Made by a program: the position numbers and the translations under genes. Below are positions 22,796 through 29,842 of a stretch of 33,984 bases of DNA, one piece after another. Each line of letters starts with the position of its first letter. The first letter of the stretch is position 1. The notes under the pieces were generated by a model. It saw nothing but the letters and a program-made list of their open reading frames with translations, did no database searches and was not told the DNA's origin. Source of the stretch: an uncultured bacterium (GTDB taxonomy: Bacteria; Verrucomicrobiota; Kiritimatiellia; CAIKKV01; CAITUY01); NCBI GenBank assembly GCA_903934155.1, contig CAIZMS010000144.1, positions 1 through 33,984 on the forward strand, in the 5' to 3' direction.

Positions 22796-24337
22796 ATGTA
22801 TATGAAACAATGCCTTGTTGATATTGTCATGAGGACGGCCCTGATCGCCGCCTTGTCCGCTGGTAGGGTGGATGGGGCTGTGAACGGTGGGGCCTGCGCG
22901 TCGGTGCAGTCCACCACTGGCGCGCTAACCAATGGGCCCGTCCCCGGTTGGGAAGTGCCGTTGCGCCGCGATCTGGAGGCGATGGCGACACGGCTGGCCG
23001 GCACCTTAAAGCCGTGGACGGTCCCGGACTGCACGGTGCGGGTGCAGGATCATGGCGCCATCGGCGACGGCGTGACCGTCAACACCAAAGCCCTCCAAAA
23101 GGCGATTGATGCCTGTGCGGCCCAGGGCGGCGGGGTGGTCCTTTTTTCGAAAGGGGACTTCGTGACCGGCACCCTGGACCTCAGATCCGGAGTGATGATC
23201 GAGGTGGCCGGGGGGGCCAGGATCTTGGGCAGTACCCGGCTGGCGGATTATCCGGAGCGCATCGCCCGGCGGCGGACGGTGATGGATACCAATATGGGGA
23301 TGAATCAATCGCTGTTCTTCGCCGAGGGGTGCGAACGCATCGGGTTCCGCGGCAGGGGCGTGATTGACGGGCGCGGGACGAAACAGAATTTTCCGGGCGA
23401 ACAGACCGTTGTCTCGACGCCCGGCCGTCCCTTCCTGATCCGCGTGCTGGATAGCCGGAACATCCTGCTCGACGGCATCACGCTCAAGGATTCCCCCTGC
23501 TGGATGCAAAATTACCTCAATTGTGAAGACCTTATCTTCCAGGGCATTACGGTGGAGAACCAGGCCAATTGGAACAATGACGGCCTCGACATCGACGGGT
23601 GCCGGAACGTGATCGTTCGTGACTGTTTCCTGAATTCGGAGGATGATGCCCTGTGCTTCAAGGGCGCGAGCTTGAAACCGACCGAGAACGTTCTGGTGGA
23701 GAACTGCCGGATCTACAGTACCTGCAACGCGATCAAGTATGGGACCGATTCGCAGGGGGATTTTCGCAATGTCCTCATTCGGAACGTCGAGGCGGGCGGA
23801 CCGGCACCAACGATGCGCGCCCTGACCCCGCGGCTGGCCATATCCGGCATCGCGCTGGAGATCGTGGATGGAGGGACGCTGGAGAATGTCATGCTGTCCG
23901 GCATCCGGCTTGTGCGGTGCGAGTCCCCGGTTTTCCTGCGGCTGGGGGATCGCGGTCGCGTGATGCCCGGGATGCCGCGCCAGGCGCCCGGCGTCTTGCG
24001 CCGCGTGATCCTCGATCACCTTACCGGTGACGCCAACGGCAAACGGGGGTCCATTATCTCGGGGATCCCCGCCGCCAGTATCTCGGATGTCGTCATGCGG
24101 AATTTTCATCTGGTCGTCGCGGGGGGGGTGGGGGCCTGGCCGCCGGGCAAGCTGATTCCGGAAAAAATCGATGCCTATCCCGACGGCTGGATGTTTGGCC
24201 CGCTGGTTCCCTCCCATGGCTTCTGGATCCGGCACGCGCGGGATGTGACTTTCAGCGGAGGCCGGGTCGTGACGGAGAAGCCGGACGCCCGTCCGGTCCT
24301 TGCCACCGGCGTGAATGTCACCAATATCTCTTGGTGA
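22796..24337 (+). CDS. GH28-like pectinase-type protein (right-handed beta-helix)
   Basis: The protein has 513 residues. ATG at 22796 follows AAGGGA by seven bases; TTG at 22793 and ATG at 22802 are alternatives. The N-terminus looks like a signal peptide (RTALIAALSAG). The entry motif VQDHGAIGDGVTVNTKALQKAIDAC is typical of polygalacturonase-like beta-helix enzymes. The catalytic region shows NNDGLDIDG (D262, with D265 and D267 near) and SEDDALCFKG (D283, D284), matching the NxD and DD motifs of GH28. The usual Gly-His-Gly motif is replaced by STCNAIKYGTDSQGDF, and no clear R-x-K motif is seen. Activity on a galacturonate or rhamnogalacturonate-type link is plausible but not certain. It lies 11 nt after the lipoprotein gene and is probably the last gene of the GH31 cluster. 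Confidence 0.85.
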   Translation: MYMKQCLVDIVMRTALIAALSAGRVDGAVNGGACASVQSTTGALTNGPVPGWEVPLRRDLEAMATRLAGTLKPWTVPDCTVRVQDHGAIGDGVTVNTKALQKAIDACAAQGGGVVLFSKGDFVTGTLDLRSGVMIEVAGGARILGSTRLADYPERIARRRTVMDTNMGMNQSLFFAEGCERIGFRGRGVIDGRGTKQNFPGEQTVVSTPGRPFLIRVLDSRNILLDGITLKDSPCWMQNYLNCEDLIFQGITVENQANWNNDGLDIDGCRNVIVRDCFLNSEDDALCFKGASLKPTENVLVENCRIYSTCNAIKYGTDSQGDFRNVLIRNVEAGGPAPTMRALTPRLAISGIALEIVDGGTLENVMLSGIRLVRCESPVFLRLGDRGRVMPGMPRQAPGVLRRVILDHLTGDANGKRGSIISGIPAASISDVVMRNFHLVVAGGVGAWPPGKLIPEKIDAYPDGWMFGPLVPSHGFWIRHARDVTFSGGRVVTEKPDARPVLATGVNVTNISW

Positions 24338-24368
24338 AACGCCCGGCGCTGTTGGCTGGTGGGGCGTT
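24338..24368 (+). terminator. Terminator-like hairpin after the GH28-like gene
   Basis: AACGCCC at 24338-24344 pairs perfectly with GGGCGTT at 24362-24368 across a 17-nt loop. It begins directly after the stop codon. The downstream sequence (TGTTTCTT) is only weakly T-rich, so termination is possible but not sure. Confidence 0.35.
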
Positions 24369-24507
24369 AGAGGCTGTTTCTTGAAATGGTGATTTATAAA
24401 CCGGTAATGGCGTTTTTGCCCGCCGTCAATTGTGCCACCATTCACTTCCGACCGGTCAGGGATCGGGTTTTGGATCCGGAACGGGGAAGTTTGAACCTCT
24501 TCATTGG

Positions 24508-24529
24508 GGCCCCCTGCTTTGCGGGGGTC
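24508..24529 (+). promoter_or_regulatory. GC hairpin just upstream of the dehydrogenase ribosome site
   Basis: GGCCCCC at 24508-24514 pairs with GGGGGTC at 24523-24529 (one G-U pair), with an inner GC-TTT-GC. The hairpin ends one base before the AGGAAGGAAAG ribosome site of the gene at 24546. It could influence translation, or it could be chance in GC-rich DNA. Confidence 0.3.
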
Positions 24530-24545
24530 AGGAAGGAAAGTGACG

Positions 24546-25568
24546 ATGAGGCAAGCGGTGATGATGAGTGCGGGACGCATCGCCTTGCGTGAAACCGCGG
24601 CTCCTGTGCCCGGTCGCGGGCAGGTATTAATCCGGATCAAGCGGATTGGCGTGTGCGGTTCGGATGTCCATGTCTGGCATGGCAAACATCCCTTTGTGTC
24701 GTACCCATTGGTGCAGGGACACGAGTATGCGGGCGTGATCGAGGGCTGTGGGGAAGGGGTTACAGGCGTGGCGTGCGGGGATAAGGTCACGGCGACACCG
24801 CAGGAGGTGTGCGGCGTGTGTCCGCCCTGCCGTCGTGGCCAGTATAACGTCTGTGAGGCGCTGAAGGTGCGAGGGTTCCAGGCGCCGGGCTGTGCCCAGG
24901 ATTTCTTCGTGACCGAGGCGGACAAGCTTATCAAGTTGCCTTTTGATTTCACCTTTGAACAAGGCGCGTTCGTTGAGCCGGTCGCGGTGGCGGCCCATGT
25001 GACCGGTCGGATCGGCGACCTCAAAGGCCGGAACGTGGTGGTTTCGGGTGCCGGCACAATTGGCAACTTCGTGGCTCAAGCCTGCATGAGCCACGGCGCG
25101 GCCAGGGTTTTGATCACTGATATCAGCGCTTATCGCCTGGACATCGCGCGGCAGGTTGGTCTTCCCGCTGTCTGCAATGTCACGGAAACGAACTTGAAGG
25201 AGTCGGTAGAGCGGGAGTTTGGGGAAAATGGTTTCGATGTCGGCATCGAAGTGGCAGGGGTCGAGGCAAGCCTTGCCTCGCTCGTGAAGGGAATCGGGAA
25301 GGGGGGGACGGTTCTCATCGTCGGTGTATATGGCGCCAAGCCGCCGGTTGACATGTCGCTGGTTTGCGAACATGAGCTAACGATGAAAGGCTCGATGATG
25401 TATCGCCACGAGGATTGGGAGCAGGCTGTGCGATGGATCGAGTCGGGTGTCGTCCGGACGGGACCGCTGATTACCCGCCATTTTGCTTTTGAGGAGTATG
25501 CCGAGGCGTACCGGTTCATCGATACCCAAGGCGACAAGACCATGAAGGTGATGGTCGATGTCAACTGA
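24546..25568 (+). CDS. Zinc-dependent MDR alcohol/polyol dehydrogenase
   Basis: The protein has 340 residues, the usual size for the family. AGGAAGGAAAG lies 6 nt before the ATG. Catalytic zinc ligands are visible as C37 in GVCGSD and H59-E60 in GHEYAG. Structural zinc ligands C89, C92, C95 and C103 are in CGVCPPCRRGQYNVC. The Rossmann motif is SGAGTIGNF. There is no signal peptide, so it is cytoplasmic. It belongs with sorbitol/threonine-type dehydrogenases (L-iditol 2-dehydrogenase-like) that oxidise sugar alcohols or related secondary alcohols with NAD(P). With the aldo/keto reductase next to it, it probably interconverts sugars released by the upstream hydrolases. The exact substrate cannot be read from sequence. 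Confidence 0.9.
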   Translation: MRQAVMMSAGRIALRETAAPVPGRGQVLIRIKRIGVCGSDVHVWHGKHPFVSYPLVQGHEYAGVIEGCGEGVTGVACGDKVTATPQEVCGVCPPCRRGQYNVCEALKVRGFQAPGCAQDFFVTEADKLIKLPFDFTFEQGAFVEPVAVAAHVTGRIGDLKGRNVVVSGAGTIGNFVAQACMSHGAARVLITDISAYRLDIARQVGLPAVCNVTETNLKESVEREFGENGFDVGIEVAGVEASLASLVKGIGKGGTVLIVGVYGAKPPVDMSLVCEHELTMKGSMMYRHEDWEQAVRWIESGVVRTGPLITRHFAFEEYAEAYRFIDTQGDKTMKVMVDVN

Positions 25569-25644
25569 CTCGCAGGCGGGCGCGGCTCCGCGGTTGTCAA
25601 GGGAACTGGCAGAACTGTTTTGTTAAATGGTGGTGAAAGGAAAC

Positions 25645-26826
25645 ATGAGCGAGACAAGTTCAAGGATAGAACCGGTTTGTTTTGATAAAAGTATAAAGGG
25701 GCTGCCGCCTGAAGTGGTCCATCAGGTCCGTTTGTCCAGTGGACGGATGATGCCCGTCGCGGCGTTTGGCACATTCCATTCTGACTGGGCACAGGCACAC
25801 ATAAAGGATGCCACGGTAGAGGCGATCCGGCTGGGCTGGCGCCACATCGACACGGCGCGGGCCTACGAGAATGAAGAGGTAGTCGGGGAAGCGATTCGCG
25901 AGGCGGTTCGCAAAGGATACATCGCCTCCGCCGGTAACCTGTTCATCACCGGGAAACTCTGGAACGGCCATATGGCTGCCAAGGATGTGGCGCCGGCCCT
26001 CGATGCCACCCTGAAGGCGCTGGGTGTTGAAAAGATCGACATGTATCTGAATCACTGGCCCTGGCCGAACGTGCACACGCCGGGATGCGCCGGCGAGCAC
26101 CGTAATCCTGATGCCGTACCCTATATCCACGAGCAGTTCCTGGAGACCTGGGGCGAAATCATGAAACAGAAGAAGGCGGGTAAGCTCGTGGATATAGGCA
26201 CCTCAAACCACACGCGGGCGACGATGAAGCTGTTACTCCGCGATGTGTCCAGGGCTGATCGGCCCGTTGTCAACCAGATGGAGATGCACCCGCTCTTCCA
26301 ACAGACGGATCTCCGGAGGTACTTCGAGTCAGAAGGGATTGTCTGCACTGGCTACATGTCGCTCGGTTCTCCCAACCGGCCCGCACGTGATACGTTCAAG
26401 GAACACCGCGCCGACATGGCCGATCCAGTGATTCAGGCTATCGCACGCGAACTCGGGGTCTCCCCCGCGCGGGTCTGCATCAACTGGGCCGTACAGCGGG
26501 AACGGAAGAGCGGCGGTTTTGTGGCCATGGCCACCCGTTCGGACTGGATTCGCGACAATCTCGAGGCCGCCAGGACCGATCTCCTTTCCCCGGAGCAATT
26601 GCTGCGGATATCGGGTGGCGGGACTCGGGAACATCCGGGAATCGACGCGAACAACCGGCTGATCTGGGGGCAGGTCTTCCTGTGGCCGGAGGCCGATGGC
26701 GATTGGCGTGTGCTGTGGAACGACAGCCAGGTGTTTGAAACAAATGAAAATTACCGGAAGTTCAAGGCGGCGTGGGAAGCGTATCACGCGATGCGGCAAC
26801 AAACGACCGTCAGGGTGCAGTCTTGA
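25645..26826 (+). CDS. Aldo/keto reductase with C-terminal extension
   Basis: The protein has 393 residues from the ATG at 25645, which has AAAGGA just upstream (rather close, 4 nt). An ATG at 25627 has no ribosome site. The catalytic tetrad is present: D69 and Y74 in DTARAY, K104 in ITGKLW, and H137 in LNHWP. The family usually has Ser rather than Gly before the Lys. It is longer than the typical 280-330 residues because of a C-terminal extension after about residue 320 that contains DANNRLIWGQVFLWPEADGDW. It is cytoplasmic and NADPH-dependent by family. It lies 76 nt after the MDR dehydrogenase gene, and the two may carry out paired oxidation and reduction of a sugar. Confidence 0.9.
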   Translation: MSETSSRIEPVCFDKSIKGLPPEVVHQVRLSSGRMMPVAAFGTFHSDWAQAHIKDATVEAIRLGWRHIDTARAYENEEVVGEAIREAVRKGYIASAGNLFITGKLWNGHMAAKDVAPALDATLKALGVEKIDMYLNHWPWPNVHTPGCAGEHRNPDAVPYIHEQFLETWGEIMKQKKAGKLVDIGTSNHTRATMKLLLRDVSRADRPVVNQMEMHPLFQQTDLRRYFESEGIVCTGYMSLGSPNRPARDTFKEHRADMADPVIQAIARELGVSPARVCINWAVQRERKSGGFVAMATRSDWIRDNLEAARTDLLSPEQLLRISGGGTREHPGIDANNRLIWGQVFLWPEADGDWRVLWNDSQVFETNENYRKFKAAWEAYHAMRQQTTVRVQS

Positions 26827-26932
26827 GGGAAACAGGCCTGGTCAACATCGCGATTAGCCTGCTGGTGTCGGGCGGAGGCAACCGGTGGTATCTGGAGAAA
26901 CCGTAAGAACAGATTAAAGAATGAGGGGATCC

Positions 26933-28645
26933 ATGGACGGGTTAAAATGGGCCATGAACTGGATCGATACGACGGTTTTGCTGGTCTATCTGGTTGGCAT
27001 CACGGCGTTCGGTATCTGGGTGGGATTCCGCAGGCATGCGTCATCCCGGCAATATTTCCTGGCGAATCAATCGCTGGGCTGGTTTACCGTGGGGGCGGCG
27101 GTGTTCACCTCGAACATTTCGACGATCCACCTGGTGGGGTTGGCGGCCGGCGGCGCGCGGGAGGGGATGGTCATTGGGAATTTCGAGTGGATGGCCTGCT
27201 TCACCCTCATGCTGCTGGCGTTGATCTTCGCGCCGTTCTACATCAATTCGAGGGTTTCCACGTTGCCTGAGTTCATGGAACGCCGGTACTGTCCCCAGGC
27301 CCGCACGTTTCTGGCGTTCATTGGCTTGCTGGGGGCATTGCTCATTCACATCGGCATCAGCCTATTCGCGGCCGCGAAGGTGTTCGAGAGTTTCCTGGGT
27401 GTGCCCATGGTCGTGACGATCGTGGTGCTGTCTCTTTTCACTGTGACCTACACGGCGCTGGGCGGGCTTAAGGCCGTGGTGATGACCGAAAACGTCCAGG
27501 TGGTCCTGTTGCTGGGGGGCGCCATTCTGGTGACCCTGCTGGGACTTCGCGCCCTGCCGGGGGTGGGGGTGCAGGATCTGGCGGGCTTCAAGGCGGCGGT
27601 GAACCCGGGGCAGTTGAACATGCTGCAGCCGGTGGTCAACGCGAAGGGGCATCTCAACGAATTCTCCTGGCTTGCGGTCCTGCTAGGGTACCCTATCCTG
27701 GGGATCTGGTACTGGTGTGCAGACCAGACGCATGTCCAGCGGGTGCTCGGTGCCCGGGATCTTCGGTCTGCCCAGAATGGCGCCCTTTTTGCCGGGTTCC
27801 TTAAGATCCTGCCGGTGTTTCTGATGGTGCTGCCGGGCGTGATCGGCTATGTCCTGTGGCAGAAAGGCGCCTTTACCCTGAAGATGGTGGAAGGGACCAC
27901 ACGCCCTGATTATAACACCATGTTGCCCGCGATGATCAATTACCTGGTGCCCATGGGGTTCAAGGGGTTGTTGGCCGCCGGCATGGCGGCGGCGTTGATG
28001 AGCTGCATGGCGGCGGCGCTCAACAGTTGTGCCACACTGATCTCAATGGACATCGTCAAGCGCATGCGGCCGGATACGCCGGATACCCGCGTGGTCACCA
28101 TCGGTCGAATCACGACGGCGGGCATCATGGTTCTGGCCATGCTCTGGTCCACGCAGGGGGACCAATTCGGAACAATTTTTGAAGCAATCAACAAGATCCC
28201 GATGACTTTCGCTCCGGCGGTGACGACGGTTTTTGTCCTGGGAATTTTCTGGAAGCGCGGAACCTGGCAGGCGGCGATGGCGACGCTTTATATCGGCTCC
28301 GTGATTGGAGCCGTTTATTTCATTGCCGATTTGCCAAAGGTCGGCACGGCGCTTCTCGGGCCGGAGAAGGTGTCGGCCGGTTTCAGCGGGCTGGTGACGG
28401 ATCCAGTGGCCGGGCTGGGAATCCCTTTCATGTTGGTGGGGCCGATTCTGGTGGTCGTGTGCACTGTCATATATGTGGTGACCAGTTTGGCGACCCCCGC
28501 CATGGATTCTCGGGAAGTGGCGAAAGTTTGCTGGGACCATCCGCTGGCCTTCCTCAAAGGGCGCGTTGCGGGTTTGGGTGATCCGCGCGTGATTGCCTTG
28601 ATTCTGGGGATCGTGGTTGGTGCCCTGTATTATGGGTTGCGTTAA
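26933..28645 (+). CDS. Sodium:solute symporter (SSS family)
   Basis: The protein has 570 residues from the ATG at 26933, with AGGGG about 5 nt upstream. ATGs at 26921 and 26951 are alternatives. It is hydrophobic throughout, with about 13-14 transmembrane helices. SSS marks include DTTVLLVYLVGITAFGIWVG in the first helix, then RRHASSRQYFLANQSLGWF, the ALGGLKAVVMTENVQ segment and GLLAAGMAAALMSCMAAALNS in the later core. The protein is an inner-membrane Na+-coupled importer, most likely for sugars or uronates given the neighbours. It lies about 100 nt after the reductase and 24 nt before the URO-D-like gene. Confidence 0.93.
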   Translation: MDGLKWAMNWIDTTVLLVYLVGITAFGIWVGFRRHASSRQYFLANQSLGWFTVGAAVFTSNISTIHLVGLAAGGAREGMVIGNFEWMACFTLMLLALIFAPFYINSRVSTLPEFMERRYCPQARTFLAFIGLLGALLIHIGISLFAAAKVFESFLGVPMVVTIVVLSLFTVTYTALGGLKAVVMTENVQVVLLLGGAILVTLLGLRALPGVGVQDLAGFKAAVNPGQLNMLQPVVNAKGHLNEFSWLAVLLGYPILGIWYWCADQTHVQRVLGARDLRSAQNGALFAGFLKILPVFLMVLPGVIGYVLWQKGAFTLKMVEGTTRPDYNTMLPAMINYLVPMGFKGLLAAGMAAALMSCMAAALNSCATLISMDIVKRMRPDTPDTRVVTIGRITTAGIMVLAMLWSTQGDQFGTIFEAINKIPMTFAPAVTTVFVLGIFWKRGTWQAAMATLYIGSVIGAVYFIADLPKVGTALLGPEKVSAGFSGLVTDPVAGLGIPFMLVGPILVVVCTVIYVVTSLATPAMDSREVAKVCWDHPLAFLKGRVAGLGDPRVIALILGIVVGALYYGLR

Positions 28646-28669
28646 CCGACAAAATCAAACCAACAAAAA

Positions 28670-29842
28670 ATGAACAGTAATGAACGATTATTAACGAGCC
28701 TGGCTCACAAGGAGCCGGATCGTATTCCCTTCGATCTGGGGGGAACTCTGGTTACCGGGATCAATGTGAATGCACATCGCAGGCTGAGGCGCAGGCTGGG
28801 GTTGCCTGAAGAACCGGAGGTGCTCGACCGGGTGACGCAGATGGCTGAGACCGGTGATGATGTGCGCGAGAGGCTGGGGGTGGATGTGAAGAGCGTGCGC
28901 CCCCGATTCCCGTCACGGTCCGGTCTGGCACGGGACCTTGGTGTCGAAGGGGAGCATGACCGGTTGATCGACGAGTTCGGGATGGGGTGGCAGATGCCCG
29001 CTTCGGGGGGGCATTATTATGACTTGTACCTGAGTCCTTTGGCCGGCGTGACGACGGTTCGGGAGATTGAACGCTATCCCTGGCCCGACCCGCTCGACCC
29101 CGGCCGTTTCACAGGCTTGCGGGAGCGCGCTGATGCCGTGGTGCATGGCGAGGGGCGCGGGTTCGTTGCGGAACGGATGAGTTCCGGCATGTGGGAGCAC
29201 GCGATGTGGCTGCGGGGCTACGAGCAGTTTTATGCCGACATGGTTCTGGAGCCGGAACTGGTCCATGCGATCATGAGCAAGGAGCTCGAGCTGAAGATGG
29301 CGTACTGGGGCCGGGTGATCGAATTGCTCGAGGGGCACACGGTGATCATTTCCGAAGCCGATGATCTCGGGGGGCAGGACGGCCTCCTGGTTTCGTTGGA
29401 GATGTACAAGGAGCTGATCTGGCCCTATCATAAGAGGCTGTTTGAATTTCTCAAGGGCAAGGCCCGGAACGGAACGAAGGTCCTGATTTTCTTCCACAAC
29501 GATGGCGCGATCTTCGAGACGCTCCCCCTGCTGGTTGAGATCGGCGTGGATATCATGAACCCCTGGCAGGTCAACTGCCGCGGGATGGGTGACACGGCCA
29601 AATTCAAGCGGGAGTGGGGGAAGGATCTGACCATCTGGGGCGGCAGTTGTGATACGCAGCGGGTATTGCCATTCGGAACGCCCCAGGAGGTCCGGGACGA
29701 GACGCGGCGCCGGATCGAGGACCTGGCGCCGGGCGGCGGGTTTGTTTTTGCGCCGATTCATGTTATTCAGGGCGGTGTGCCTCCGGAGAACATCATGGCC
29801 TGGTGGGAGACGTTGCAGGAATACGGGAGTGGGGCGTCATGA
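28670..29842 (+). CDS. Uroporphyrinogen decarboxylase (URO-D)-like protein
   Basis: The protein has 390 residues. The start at 28670 has no ribosome binding site but an A-rich leader. The opening MNSNERLLTSLAHKEPDRIPFDLGG is typical of the URO-D/methyltransferase superfamily, as are ERMSSGMWEHAMWLRG, EADDLGGQDGLLVSLEMY, the zinc-site-like FFHNDGAIFETLPLLVEIGVDIMNP and the terminal APIHVIQGGVPPENIMAW. This superfamily includes heme biosynthesis decarboxylases and cobalamin-dependent methyltransferases such as MtaA/MtbA. The context (transporter, LamG, sialidase-like genes) argues against heme synthesis. A methyl-transfer role on a substrate released from the glycan is possible but unproven. 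No corrinoid protein gene is in the window. The next gene overlaps by 4 nt. Confidence 0.85.
   Translation: MNSNERLLTSLAHKEPDRIPFDLGGTLVTGINVNAHRRLRRRLGLPEEPEVLDRVTQMAETGDDVRERLGVDVKSVRPRFPSRSGLARDLGVEGEHDRLIDEFGMGWQMPASGGHYYDLYLSPLAGVTTVREIERYPWPDPLDPGRFTGLRERADAVVHGEGRGFVAERMSSGMWEHAMWLRGYEQFYADMVLEPELVHAIMSKELELKMAYWGRVIELLEGHTVIISEADDLGGQDGLLVSLEMYKELIWPYHKRLFEFLKGKARNGTKVLIFFHNDGAIFETLPLLVEIGVDIMNPWQVNCRGMGDTAKFKREWGKDLTIWGGSCDTQRVLPFGTPQEVRDETRRRIEDLAPGGGFVFAPIHVIQGGVPPENIMAWWETLQEYGSGAS

Noticed and set aside
24386..24592. 68-codon + frame in the gap before the MDR dehydrogenase gene.
   Set aside because: It overlaps the dehydrogenase start, lacks a ribosome site and has no protein-like features.
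25569..25600. GC-rich inverted repeat (CGCGG…CCGCG) after the MDR dehydrogenase stop as a terminator.
   Set aside because: The loop is only two bases and no T-run follows directly, so it is likely chance in GC-rich DNA.
26823..26906. 27-codon frame ending GGGNRWYLEKP between the aldo/keto reductase and symporter genes.
   Set aside because: It is too short to assign. It could be a gene remnant, but there is no similarity I can name.
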